A stretch of DNA of 32,234 nt from a virus (IMGVR_UViG_3300042304_000641:1-32234), one strand, 5' to 3'. Positions 16,901 through 25,413 are shown, counted from the stretch's first letter. Notes: generated from the letters alone by a model not told the origin. Made by a program: numbers and translations.

Positions 16901-17995
16901 ATGGCCACTCACGGACCAGTTTATCAGCTTTCTGGAAATTGCGTAGTAACGCCAACTCGCTTATGTATGCCATTTAAAGAGTTTTGCATCCATACGCTGA
17001 TGCACTCACCAGCAATTGGTCAACCCACTGATCCAGAGGCTGGGGCATTTGGCTGCATGGCAAGTCCATATACAGCGAATCTTGGGACTCAATTCCTACC
17101 TCAGCCAAAGATTCCAAGCAATATTAATCGTGCGCCAGTATATGGGCGAACATCTGATAATTTAACTCTCGATTTTTACTATCAAATAGCAGACCTTGCC
17201 CCTTGGAGATCAAGGAAGGTACTAGGCGTTTCCGATCCATACAACAAAAAGACTTCGGGGCCAGCTGTATACCAAGGGCATATGGTTACAGAGGTCAGAC
17301 GGAGACTACGAGGAGCATCTCCTAATAACGCCAACTATGTTGGCCGATACTCGCATTATTTTACTGACTCAAACGCTCCAATAAATGGCGAAGCAGACTG
17401 GTTGCGATTCATGCACCCAGCCGGATTATTTTGGACAAATAAAGGACTTTCTGAGCCATTCAAGGCAATTGATTACTATGAAGAGACTGACCAGTATCCA
17501 GTATTTACGGACAACTACAATCAATATTTCATTCCGTTCTGTTCTCCTCTAAATGTCTATAACGAAATTGGCCAGCTTATTGGCCAGCACATTGGCTACA
17601 CGATGATATTTGAGTTTGGATTCGCATACAATCGAGTTCCAACTAAGCCAAACTTGCCAGAAGACTATTACATTGATCCTCAGCCTATTCCGCCAATAAA
17701 GGTGACTCCTGAAAACCAATTCATGTCACTGGACTGTCATCTTTTCATGGTTAGTGCGCCAGTTGGTGGTGGGGGCGGAGCAACTGAAATAAGATCTCCA
17801 CTCCTGAATTCAGTGCGCTATTGGTTCTACAATAAGCCAACATCGACATACAACATTTGTGCCCCATACATATATTTGAGTTGTGGTCAGACGACAACGG
17901 AATGGAAATTTGATGTAACATTCAACCACTATGGAGGCGGAAGCGAAGTAATAAAGTTTGGAATATCCAACCTACAAATTTATGTGACTCCATAA
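16901..17995 (+). CDS. Large distal tail-region protein, unknown
   Basis: 364 residues beginning 3 nt after the previous stop. Mixed strands with many aromatic residues (FYYQIADLAPWRSRK, ADWLRFMHPAGLFW, YYEETDQYPVFTDNYNQYF) and a Gly5 linker near residue 289, before a C-terminal beta domain ending in FGISNLQIYVTP. It has about eight scattered Cys. The size, aromatic surface and position among distal tail genes are consistent with a baseplate or receptor-binding component. No catalytic motif or named family is evident. Confidence 0.5.
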   Translation: MATHGPVYQLSGNCVVTPTRLCMPFKEFCIHTLMHSPAIGQPTDPEAGAFGCMASPYTANLGTQFLPQPKIPSNINRAPVYGRTSDNLTLDFYYQIADLAPWRSRKVLGVSDPYNKKTSGPAVYQGHMVTEVRRRLRGASPNNANYVGRYSHYFTDSNAPINGEADWLRFMHPAGLFWTNKGLSEPFKAIDYYEETDQYPVFTDNYNQYFIPFCSPLNVYNEIGQLIGQHIGYTMIFEFGFAYNRVPTKPNLPEDYYIDPQPIPPIKVTPENQFMSLDCHLFMVSAPVGGGGGATEIRSPLLNSVRYWFYNKPTSTYNICAPYIYLSCGQTTTEWKFDVTFNHYGGGSEVIKFGISNLQIYVTP

Positions 17996-17996
17996 A

Positions 17997-19448
17997 ATGC
18001 CAACCATTGAAGTAAATCCAGCATCGGCAACAGTTACGGCAACAACAAATATTACTGTTGCCACTAATGTGTGTGGCGAATTGCCATCAACAATTCCAGT
18101 CAATATCGACTGCTCATTATGCAATATTGGATTTCCGCAATTTGGTGGGCAAATTTCAATTAATTTCTATGGCCCAATTTGTCCTCCGGCTACAACTCCC
18201 AGCCCAAGTTTTTGGCTTGGATCAGCAGCAAAGGGAGCGCAATGGCAATGTCCTAATCCGGGTATGAATGCTGAGCCTAATCCAAATAAATGGGTGGCTA
18301 CTGGATACTTTGGGGGAATTGCATCTGGATCATGCGCCAATCAATACAAATTTGAAGCGGAATTGAATGCGCTTAATTACACGCAAATTAGTGTATCCGT
18401 AAATGTATATGTCTTAGTTCCAGCAACTGGTGGTGCTACTTGGTCATTGTATGCAGCATTTAGCGAAACAATGACTGAGACGGCAAGCGTAGATACGACT
18501 CTCTACAGAAGCAGGGCGTTTCAATCTCCAACTTATATGGCATTGAGCGTAAATCAAAATGGAGGAAAAGGAGATCCAGTTAGCTTTTACAAAATGGTTG
18601 TTGGCACTGAGAGTATGAGGGTTGGTTGTGGAGATCCATCCGCAACTGGAAATGCTGTTCCAGATGTATGTGGAATGTGGGATGGTTCGCAATGGCTCAG
18701 CTGTATGCGTGGATTCATAAAATCAACCGGCAATACATCAATCAGGGAATTTACTCAGCTTGGCTTTAATCCATCTGGTTGTGGAGGAGTTGGTGGAACT
18801 CCATGCGAATGTGACACAATAACGCTAACTGCAACTTCTCCACCAACTGGAACTACGACATACAATCTAGATCCATCTTTTGTGACGAGTTATGGGGTGC
18901 TTGGCATAGCAGGTGGAATTGAAGCAGTTGGCGCACGGCAGCAGCTGCAAATTGGCAAGGGAACTGATTGTGGAATAGCAGTAGTTGTTAAGCAAATAAA
19001 CAATGGGACGATTTACATTTGTACTAATGACAACGGGGCTGGGTGGATTTGTTCTGCTGCAACATTGGCCCAAGCAAATAGCCCCCACATATTAACGGCA
19101 TCCCGGTCAACCTTTGTTGTTTATCTGTACTCGCTTAATTTCCCAAATTCTGAACTGCTTTCAGTGGAATGCTACACCCCTCCAGCTGAAGGATTTATTC
19201 CGTTAGAAGTGCCAATACAGGCGGAAGTAGTACAAGAGTCAATTCCAGAGGATCAGTCTCAAATCAAGATGCTGAGACGGATGAAATTAAACTGCATCCA
19301 CCTTGGAGAAGTAATTCCCAATTCAAATCGAGGCGGTTGTGGATCATGCTCAAAATACAATTGCGCCATTCATGGAGAATGTAGGAAAATAGATAATCTA
19401 AATGAAGTTAAGCAGTGTATTACTTGCGAGGATTATTCCAATGGCTAA
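17997..19448 (+). CDS. Virion protein with C-terminal Cys/His zinc-type domain
   Basis: 483 residues. The first about 410 are beta-rich and Thr/Gly/Asn-rich with numerous Cys, like an adhesin or fibre. The last 55 residues (429-483) form a compact Cys/His domain: C433-x-H435, C448-x2-C451-x4-C456-x2-H459-x2-C462, C474-x2-C477-x-D479-Y480. I recognise this arrangement (C-x-HLG ... C-x2-C ... C-x2-HG-x-C ... C-x2-C-x-D) as a tail segment seen on various planctomycete and phage proteins, probably zinc-binding. Its function is unknown to me. The gene overlaps the next start by 8 nt. Confidence 0.6.
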   Translation: MPTIEVNPASATVTATTNITVATNVCGELPSTIPVNIDCSLCNIGFPQFGGQISINFYGPICPPATTPSPSFWLGSAAKGAQWQCPNPGMNAEPNPNKWVATGYFGGIASGSCANQYKFEAELNALNYTQISVSVNVYVLVPATGGATWSLYAAFSETMTETASVDTTLYRSRAFQSPTYMALSVNQNGGKGDPVSFYKMVVGTESMRVGCGDPSATGNAVPDVCGMWDGSQWLSCMRGFIKSTGNTSIREFTQLGFNPSGCGGVGGTPCECDTITLTATSPPTGTTTYNLDPSFVTSYGVLGIAGGIEAVGARQQLQIGKGTDCGIAVVVKQINNGTIYICTNDNGAGWICSAATLAQANSPHILTASRSTFVVYLYSLNFPNSELLSVECYTPPAEGFIPLEVPIQAEVVQESIPEDQSQIKMLRRMKLNCIHLGEVIPNSNRGGCGSCSKYNCAIHGECRKIDNLNEVKQCITCEDYSNG

Positions 19449-19863
19449 TTTCGTATACAATAGTTTTTGCTATGATTTATGCTATAATACAATAAAAATA
19501 CCAACAGATGTATTCTACATGATGCTTGTTACATCGGCATACACTCCAGACAGGGCGCATTCTAAAAGGAGTTCAATAACGAATGAGGTATCAGGGGCGG
19601 GTTATACAGCTGGTGGAAAACAGGTTACCATGCTGCTCCAGACAGTAGATAATACGAATAACGATGTTGAAATTTTCTTCGATACTGTAACTTGGTCCTC
19701 TTCCTCCATCACTGCCCGTGGAGCAGTCATTTACAAGAGGCGAGGCAGTTTTTCATATTCAGATGAACTTATCCAATATATAGATTTTGTAACAGACAAA
19801 ACAAGCAGTTCAGGCGATTTTATCGTCGCAATGGACGATTCACTTAAATTTCAATATATATAA
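19441..19863 (+). CDS. Conserved phage virion protein, tail-associated
   Basis: 140 residues starting at the ATG inside the previous gene's end, with GAGG 8-12 nt upstream. Further upstream the frame is open only as overlap. The sequence shows a pattern common in phage structural genes: DVFYMMLVTSAYTPDRA, then EVSGAGYTAGGKQV, then VTWSSSSITARGAVIYKRRG, DELIQYIDFV and a final GDFIVAMDDSLKF. Proteins of this type sit among tail-fibre genes and are probably minor virion components. The mixed beta topology has no membrane or signal features. The family recognition is fairly secure; the biochemical role is not known. Confidence 0.72.
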   Translation: MANFVYNSFCYDLCYNTIKIPTDVFYMMLVTSAYTPDRAHSKRSSITNEVSGAGYTAGGKQVTMLLQTVDNTNNDVEIFFDTVTWSSSSITARGAVIYKRRGSFSYSDELIQYIDFVTDKTSSSGDFIVAMDDSLKFQYI

Positions 19864-19882
19864 GTATTGCATGACTTATATT

Positions 19883-19923
19883 TCTCAATTATATTGAATC
19901 AATAATCAATATTGAATTTGAGA
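19883..19923 (+). other. AT-rich imperfect hairpin in intergenic gap
   Basis: TCTCAA (19884-19889 region) and TATTGA (19892-19897) pair with TCAATA (19906-19911) and TTGAGA (19918-19923), giving two 6-bp helices separated by an internal loop and capped by an 8-nt loop. There is no T-run after it, so it is not a classical terminator. It fills most of the 71-nt gap between the tail gene and the holin-like gene, where an internal promoter or processing site could lie. Confidence 0.3.
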
Positions 19924-19934
19924 GATCATACTGC

Positions 19935-20210
19935 ATGGACTGGCTCAAATTTGTCGAGCAGTATGGACTTGCCTCAGCCGGGCTAGTTGCCGTGTTCTGG
20001 TATGTAATTTTACCGCTAAAAGACAGGCATATTAAGTTTCTGGATACAACGGAAGAAACTAACAAGTCCTTGGCTAAGACGATTGAAAAGCAGGCTGAAA
20101 TACTTGAAGGTGTGCAGACTGGCTTAGATCGTATGAATACTAAAATAGATAAAATGGAAGAAGTGGTAGAGAAATTAAGTGTTGTTACACAACATCTGAG
20201 GATGCCGTAA
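19935..20210 (+). CDS. Holin-like / XhlA-like membrane protein
   Basis: 91 residues: one N-terminal hydrophobic segment (about 12-29, GLASAGLVAVFWYVILPL), then a basic hinge and a long coiled coil (about 36-85) full of heptad Leu, Ile and Met. This single-span plus coiled-coil plan is that of haemolysin XhlA-type and some holin-associated proteins that sit at the inner membrane during lysis. It stops one base before the start of the fibre gene. An alternative is a small membrane anchor or superinfection-exclusion protein. The membrane segment is clear; the lysis role is inferred. Confidence 0.55.
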   Translation: MDWLKFVEQYGLASAGLVAVFWYVILPLKDRHIKFLDTTEETNKSLAKTIEKQAEILEGVQTGLDRMNTKIDKMEEVVEKLSVVTQHLRMP

Positions 20211-22712
20211 ATGTCCCTACCCTTAACCCATGCTGGTGGATCAGTCGATGGAATTTCAGCGGCCTTGGATCTTCGATTCGCATCCAGCCTATCGCTAACC
20301 AGCACCAGCGGGATTACGCCATCGTTCAGCAGGGCATCAACTGGAACAGTTACTAATTCGTCTGGCGTACTCACCTCAGCAGCAGTAAACGCTCCCCGCT
20401 TCGACCACACCTACAACGGCACTAGCTGGGTGAGTAAAGGATTGCTGGTGGAGGAGCAGAGGACGAATTTGCACTTGTATTCTCAGCAGTTTGACAATGC
20501 GGCATGGATTAAATTTGACTCTACAATATCTGCTGATTTTGCCGCAGCACCAGATGGTACAACAACAGCGGACAAGAATATCCCAAATACATCGAACGCA
20601 GCTCACGGAGTGTATAACAATGCAGCTGCAAGTATATCATCAGGAGTAAAATACACTGCTTCTGTTTATGCGAAAGCAAGTGGATACAACTTTATTTTTG
20701 TTGTCGGCAATGTCAATGGCTCTTCTACTTTAGGCGGTGTATGTGTAAACCTTACCAACGGTAGTCAATCTAACGGCGGGGCAAGTGGAACTTATTCAGT
20801 TACTAATGTTGGCAATGGTTGGTGGCGAATTTCTTGCTCAGTAACTTCAGTGGGAACAAATGGATATATTGAAATTTTCCCTCGTTCCACCGCAGGTAAT
20901 AATGCTTCATTTGCAGGAAACGGAACAGACGGGGTGCTAATCTGGGGAACACAATTAGAGCTTGGAGCATTCCCCACCTCCTACATCCCCACCACCACAG
21001 CAGCGGTGACAAGATCGGCAGATGTATGTCAGATTACTGGGACGGAATTTAGTGGATTTTGGAATGCGAGTGAGGGGAGTTTAGTTTACGAAGCTGACTC
21101 ATCTAGCAATGTTATAGGTAATCATTTTGTATTTCTTGTTTCCGATGGGACTTTTAACAACCAATACCAATCCTCTCGTAGCCAAAATAATGCCTACACG
21201 GATGTTGGTTTTTGGGTTAAAAATGGAAATGTTTGGCAAGCCTTAATTAACACTTCTGCTGGCGCATGGTTGCAGGGAGCAACAAGCAAGGACGCAATGG
21301 CATATAAAGTTGACGATTTTGCTTTTAGCGACGATGGATCGGCAGTACTGACTGACGCATCTGGAACATTGCCAACGGTAAACAGGATGGAAATTGGTGG
21401 TTCTAGCTTGATAAGTGCAGCACTTAACGGTCACATCGCCCGCCTACGCTATTTCAATTCACGCCTTACCAATCAGCAATTAGAAGACCTATGCAAGCCT
21501 GAACAGCAATTAAAATTAGATCTAAATTTCAGCAGCAATTTATCGCTCACGCCGACTGTTGGCCCGACTCCAAGTTTTAGCAGGGCATCTACTGGAACCT
21601 ATTTTAATTCGGCTGGTGTATTGACTTCAGCAGCAATAAACGCTCCACGATTTAATCATGTCTACAACGGGTCTAGCTGGGTGAGTAAGGGGCTGTTGGT
21701 GGAGGAGCAGAGGACGAATTTAAATCTGTATAGTGAGCAGTTTAATAATGCTGCTTATTCAATCAACCAAGGAACAATTGCAACAAATCAGGCAGCAAGT
21801 CCAGATGGAACCACAACAGCCGAAAGTCTAACTGCTTCTGCTGGTACGGTAAACCCTTACGCTTACCAAGCCGTTACAACCGTCAACAGTTCTGTTTACA
21901 CATTTTCTATTTATGTAAAAAAGAATACACACGATTTTGTGCAAATTGTGCTAAATGGTGTGGCAAATGGTTTTGCCAATTTCAATATTAGCAGTGGGGT
22001 AGTGGGTACGCTTGGTGCAGGTGGGTCTGCCACATCATCAATAGTTAATGTTGGTAACGGATGGTACAGGTGCATAATTACATACACAGCAGCGGGAACG
22101 ACATCTGCCGGATACATTAACCTAATTGGCTCGGCGACAGCAGGGCGTGGAGCAACATTCACTGCTGCTGGAACGGAATCTGTCTACCTGTGGGGCCAGC
22201 AACTTGAGCTTGGCGCATTCCCCACCTCATACATCCCAACCACCACAGCAGCGGTGACAAGGTCAGCGGATGTTTGTGAGATAACTGGGACGGATTTTAG
22301 TGGGTTTTGGAATGCGACAGAAGGAACATTTGTTGCCGAGTGGGATTTTATAAAGACCACAGGTGGCACACCATTCACGGCACTTTCAACAGTATCATCT
22401 TTTATACAAATTTACAGGTCAGGTACGCCAGATCTGCGGTGGTTTGTTTATAACGGAACAACTCAAGCTGATTTTACAATTGGAAATGTGGCTTCGGTAA
22501 ATCGTGCTGCTGTTGCATATAAGGCAAATGATTTTGCCGGTTCATCTCTTGGTGGCGTAGTTGCAACAGATACATCCGGTTCTGTTCCGACAGCTAATAA
22601 ATTAAATATTTTGGTTGATGAAAATAGTGCTGCAGTAAGCGGCCACATCTCCCGCCTACGCTACTACGCTATCCGCCTTCCAAACCGATTACTAATCGCC
22701 AAGTCTACTTGA
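20211..22712 (+). CDS. Tail fibre / receptor-binding protein with tandem duplicated domain
   Basis: 833 residues in two related halves offset by 417 residues (about 19-435 and 436-833). Each half begins with SLSLT/SP-type strands, then TPSFSRASTGT, APRF-H-YNG-SWVSKGLLVEEQRTN, a beta-sandwich segment with W-R-x-S and GYI elements, FPTSYIPTTTAAVTRSADVC, a SGFWN-EG strand and a closing GHI-RLRYF. The parts look like carbohydrate-binding and LamG/concanavalin-type jelly rolls found in phage head spikes and fibres. Each half is probably one host-glycan-binding module. GAGGA precedes the ATG. It is the largest gene in the window. Confidence 0.75.
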   Translation: MSLPLTHAGGSVDGISAALDLRFASSLSLTSTSGITPSFSRASTGTVTNSSGVLTSAAVNAPRFDHTYNGTSWVSKGLLVEEQRTNLHLYSQQFDNAAWIKFDSTISADFAAAPDGTTTADKNIPNTSNAAHGVYNNAAASISSGVKYTASVYAKASGYNFIFVVGNVNGSSTLGGVCVNLTNGSQSNGGASGTYSVTNVGNGWWRISCSVTSVGTNGYIEIFPRSTAGNNASFAGNGTDGVLIWGTQLELGAFPTSYIPTTTAAVTRSADVCQITGTEFSGFWNASEGSLVYEADSSSNVIGNHFVFLVSDGTFNNQYQSSRSQNNAYTDVGFWVKNGNVWQALINTSAGAWLQGATSKDAMAYKVDDFAFSDDGSAVLTDASGTLPTVNRMEIGGSSLISAALNGHIARLRYFNSRLTNQQLEDLCKPEQQLKLDLNFSSNLSLTPTVGPTPSFSRASTGTYFNSAGVLTSAAINAPRFNHVYNGSSWVSKGLLVEEQRTNLNLYSEQFNNAAYSINQGTIATNQAASPDGTTTAESLTASAGTVNPYAYQAVTTVNSSVYTFSIYVKKNTHDFVQIVLNGVANGFANFNISSGVVGTLGAGGSATSSIVNVGNGWYRCIITYTAAGTTSAGYINLIGSATAGRGATFTAAGTESVYLWGQQLELGAFPTSYIPTTTAAVTRSADVCEITGTDFSGFWNATEGTFVAEWDFIKTTGGTPFTALSTVSSFIQIYRSGTPDLRWFVYNGTTQADFTIGNVASVNRAAVAYKANDFAGSSLGGVVATDTSGSVPTANKLNILVDENSAAVSGHISRLRYYAIRLPNRLLIAKST
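20265..21515 (+). repeat. Copy 1 of tandem internal duplication in fibre gene
   Basis: Copy 1 (1251 nt) of the two-domain repeat. It shares several nearly identical DNA blocks with copy 2, for example around 20430-20470 and 20965-21065, while the stretches between them have diverged strongly. Confidence 0.75.
21516..22712 (+). repeat. Copy 2 of tandem internal duplication in fibre gene
   Basis: Copy 2 begins at a TTAGATCTAAATTTC segment matching the start of copy 1 and runs to the stop. Blocks conserved with copy 1 lie near 21680-21722 and 22215-22315. The spacing between blocks differs by about one codon from copy 1. Confidence 0.75.
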
Positions 22713-22720
22713 GGTGAACC

Positions 22721-23059
22721 ATGATTGACATCCTTTTAAAATTCGATTCCCAACAGCAAGCCGGTTTAATCGGTGAGCAGCTTGGCTATACAACCCGTGA
22801 TCCTGAAACGGGCGAATTCCAAACCACACAAGCCACACTCACGCTAGCTATTTGCGTGATCGGTGTGCATTACTATCCAGATGGAACGACCACCGAAGGC
22901 TCGAATGGTGAGCAAGTTCCTAATCTGGTAGCTGACAATCAATACTGGGTGATGGTGCGGTCGCTAGTCGATCTGGAATTGCCCCCTGAGATTTTACCGT
23001 TTGTGGTAGAGCGCAATCCGGAAGATCCAACTCAACCCCAGCAGAGGTGGGCAGACTAA
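22721..23059 (+). CDS. Fibre-associated small protein, unknown
   Basis: 112 residues with GAGGTG 6 nt before the ATG. Strand-rich N-terminus, a helix-like QQQAGLIGEQLG segment, then a YYPDGTTTEG loop and an acidic Pro-rich end (PEDPTQPQQRWAD). Small proteins directly after fibre genes are often fibre chaperones or assembly factors, but this one has no recognisable family. It is packed 8 nt after the fibre stop and 1 nt before the next gene. Confidence 0.6.
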   Translation: MIDILLKFDSQQQAGLIGEQLGYTTRDPETGEFQTTQATLTLAICVIGVHYYPDGTTTEGSNGEQVPNLVADNQYWVMVRSLVDLELPPEILPFVVERNPEDPTQPQQRWAD

Positions 23060-23060
23060 T

Positions 23061-23702
23061 ATGACAGCTAAAAAGATCAGCGAGTTGACTGCAAAAACTC
23101 CAATAACATCCGATGTTTTGCCGGTGGCAGATCCGTCTACGGGGATTGCTGGCAAATCAACCTGCAATCAAATAATCGCATCTGCTGCCGGGTTTACTAA
23201 TAAAACTCCAGCTGTTGGTGATTGGATTCCGGTAGCAGATACAGCTACACCATCTGTCGCATGGAAAACTAGACCTTACTCGATAACTTACACGGGTCTT
23301 GCGTCATGGTCGAAATTTACCACCTATGGCTCATTTGCTTTTCAGTCTTACACCGTAAATATTTCGACCAACACAAACAATCTTCAAATTGGTGTGTTTG
23401 GATTAGTTAAATTGAACTGCACAGTTAATTCCGATTTGACAGGATTGGTTTCTGAAGATGTTCGTTCTAACGAAGTGGTAATTCCGGGTGGATCAGTAAC
23501 AGCAGCATTGGACGGCCAAGTTGTTTACCTGTTGAATGTAGGAACAAATAGCGTTTCCATTAAGAGCGACGACTCAGCGAGTACCGCAGCAAATAGATTT
23601 CTCACTCACAACGGTGGGAATTTGGCATTAGCTGCAAATCACATGGCAATAGCCCTGTATGATACGGGTGTTTCCCGGTGGCGTGTTTGGAATTTGACAT
23701 GA
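23061..23702 (+). CDS. Tail spike/fibre-like protein
   Basis: 213 residues. The N-terminus KKISELTAKTPITSDVLPVAD followed by a second TPAVGDWIPVAD segment matches the short K-I-S-E-L-T ... D-x-x-P-V-A-D repeats at the head of many phage tail fibre and spike proteins, where they act as virion-attachment modules. The rest is a beta-rich domain rich in Asn, Ser and Thr, ending GVSRWRVWNLT, which may form a small trimeric tip. It closes the structural block; the next 140 nt are non-coding and foldable. Confidence 0.65.
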   Translation: MTAKKISELTAKTPITSDVLPVADPSTGIAGKSTCNQIIASAAGFTNKTPAVGDWIPVADTATPSVAWKTRPYSITYTGLASWSKFTTYGSFAFQSYTVNISTNTNNLQIGVFGLVKLNCTVNSDLTGLVSEDVRSNEVVIPGGSVTAALDGQVVYLLNVGTNSVSIKSDDSASTAANRFLTHNGGNLALAANHMAIALYDTGVSRWRVWNLT

Positions 23703-23723
23703 TGACATAAACAGACAATTGAA

Positions 23724-23820
23724 ATATCCGGGGCAGGGCGGGGTTGTTTTTGCTGTTTCCTGACACGCCTCACGCCACTCCAGAAGATGAACAGCGTCAT
23801 GGAGTGGTTGCCCCGGCTAT
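23724..23820 (+). ncRNA. Candidate structured RNA element in intergenic gap
   Basis: The 142-nt gap between 23702 and 23845 contains nested pairing. An outer helix CCGGGGCA (23728-23735) pairs with TGCCCCGG (23809-23816), extended by ATA/TAT past one mismatch. An inner helix CCACTCC (23775-23781) pairs with GGAGTGG (23801-23807), and ATGA/TCAT (23787-23790/23797-23800) closes a 6-nt loop. A third possible helix GGGCG/CGCCT (23736-23740/23766-23770) would make a three-way junction. No poly-T follows, so a simple terminator is unlikely. It may be an independent RNA, a leader or an mRNA-processing element. The strand is chosen from neighbouring genes; an inverted repeat alone would also suit DNA binding. 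Confidence 0.45.
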
Positions 23821-23844
23821 CTCTTCCTTTACTGGAGAGTCTAA

Positions 23845-24696
23845 ATGGATTGGTCAATTCGACAAACTGATCCCCATGCCTATCGCTTAGACTTTACAGG
23901 ATTAAAGGACAGGGATTGGAGGCGTGTCATGCTCCTATCTGATCTGCACTGGGATTCCGCTCAATGTAATCGAGAACTGCTCAAGAGAGACTTGGACGAG
24001 GCATTAAAAACGGGAACTCCTGTCATTCTGGTTGGCGATACATTTGATATTATGCAGGGCAAATTTGATAAGCGGAAATCGGCCAAATCACTTCGACCAG
24101 AACACCAAACAGACAATTATATTGACACAGTTATTGATGACGCAATAGACTGGTTTACCCCTTACAGGGATGTTCTAGCCCTTGTCTCAAAGGGAAATCA
24201 TGAGACATCTTGGGAAAAATATCACGACACGGATGTATGCGCCCGATTTGTATCTGGATTGAGGCGCAATAAATCCTCTGTACTTCTTGGAAAGTATTGG
24301 GGATTCGTGCAGATCGGAATGATTGAAAATCCAAAGAATCGAATATCAAAAACATTATTTTTTCACCACGGAGCAGGTGGTGGTGGAGAAATTACAAGAG
24401 GCCTTATAGATAACTCTAGAACTAGAGGTATGTATATGGCAGATGCTTTCATATCTGGACATATCCATAGACGAAATTTAGATGAGAATATAGTATATCA
24501 TTTAAACAACTTGGGAACAGTCTGTGCAAGGCAACAGCTATTCCTTCGCAGTTCGACCTATAAGATTGAGGATGATGGGTATCACGCAGAAAAAGGACGG
24601 GGGCCAAGGCCTCTGGGTGGATGGTGGCTTGAATTGCGCTATCTACGGAATTCAGATGTTGGGACTGATTGCAATATGAGGGCTTATCAGACATGA
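23845..24696 (+). CDS. Calcineurin-like metallophosphoesterase
   Basis: 283 residues with the full dinuclear metal-site set in order: D33-x-H35 (SDLHWD), G64-D65-x2-D68 (GDTFD), G117-N118-H119-E120, H174/H175 (FFHHG) and G205-H206-x-H208 (GHIH). The fold hydrolyses phosphoesters; substrates range from DNA ends to cyclic nucleotides and nucleotide polyphosphates, and nothing here fixes which. There is no signal peptide, so it should act in the cytoplasm. It is the first gene of a four-gene cassette and overlaps the next start by 4 nt (ATGA). Its place after the fibre genes is unusual, since phage metallophosphoesterases more often lie with replication genes. Confidence 0.88.
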   Translation: MDWSIRQTDPHAYRLDFTGLKDRDWRRVMLLSDLHWDSAQCNRELLKRDLDEALKTGTPVILVGDTFDIMQGKFDKRKSAKSLRPEHQTDNYIDTVIDDAIDWFTPYRDVLALVSKGNHETSWEKYHDTDVCARFVSGLRRNKSSVLLGKYWGFVQIGMIENPKNRISKTLFFHHGAGGGGEITRGLIDNSRTRGMYMADAFISGHIHRRNLDENIVYHLNNLGTVCARQQLFLRSSTYKIEDDGYHAEKGRGPRPLGGWWLELRYLRNSDVGTDCNMRAYQT

Positions 24697-25409
24697 TTAC
24701 CACCACTCTTGGACTGTTAATTCTGATTGCGAATCAGCAACCAAAGCTGACTTTTCCAGCAAGACTGCAAGGTTTGCCGGGATCGTTCATCGTTGTCAAG
24801 CCTATTCAGATTGACGGCAAATCAGTCAAATACTTCACTCCGTCACCCGGCTTGAATCTATTCCCAGCTGACCTTCTATCGGACAAGACGGCAACGGTTG
24901 CAACTGCCAATTTGCCGGGTAAATACCTTGTCTACGGGTATACGGCACTGGGCGACATTCCAAGCGATCCAGCATCAATTGAAATCATTATTGGTGATCC
25001 CGGTCCAACTCCATTCCCTCCTAAGCCTCCAGCCCCAAATCCTCCTGATCCTGATCCTACTCCTTCTCCAACTGATCCTTTATCAGAAGCATTGGAGGCT
25101 ATTTGGGGCGCACTAGACGAGCCTAACAAGGTTCAATCCAGAGCCAAACTAGCTCAAGTCTATCGGGAATCAGCCAAGGTCTGTAAAGATCCAGCCTTCT
25201 TAACTGTTGGACAGGCTTTTGCACGATCCAAGGAGATCGGTAGGGCTACACTACCAGATTCATCATTATCTTCGCTCAGATCGAGGATCAGCGAGGAATT
25301 GAGGTCTGTGGTCCCAATTGATCCTTCCGTTATTCTGAGCGCAGAATTGAGGGCAAAGATCGCATCTCAGCTGGATCGTATGGCTAACCTTGTGGAATCC
25401 TTGAGGTAA
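24693..25409 (+). CDS. Planctomycete-type protein with beta domain, Pro-rich linker and helical C-terminus
   Basis: 238 residues from the ATG overlapping the previous stop (GAGGG lies 9 nt upstream). A short hydrophobic N-terminus (TTTLGLLILIA) could be a signal or anchor but lacks a clear cleavage region. An Ig-like beta segment follows (SFIVVKPIQIDGKSVKYFT ... LPGKYLVYGYTALGD), then a Pro-rich linker (about 103-129) and a helical domain (SEALEAIWGALDE ... MANLVESLR). I associate this beta/Pro-linker/helical layout with proteins from planctomycete phages and prophages. Possible roles are a periplasmic or tail-associated factor working with the adjacent peptidase. Confidence 0.55.
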   Translation: MITTTLGLLILIANQQPKLTFPARLQGLPGSFIVVKPIQIDGKSVKYFTPSPGLNLFPADLLSDKTATVATANLPGKYLVYGYTALGDIPSDPASIEIIIGDPGPTPFPPKPPAPNPPDPDPTPSPTDPLSEALEAIWGALDEPNKVQSRAKLAQVYRESAKVCKDPAFLTVGQAFARSKEIGRATLPDSSLSSLRSRISEELRSVVPIDPSVILSAELRAKIASQLDRMANLVESLR

Positions 25410-25413
25410 TAAC

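Noticed and set aside
20100-22700. CRISPR-like or DNA-level direct repeats in the fibre gene.
   Set aside because: There are only two long copies, in frame and with protein-level similarity. There is no short repeat-spacer periodicity.
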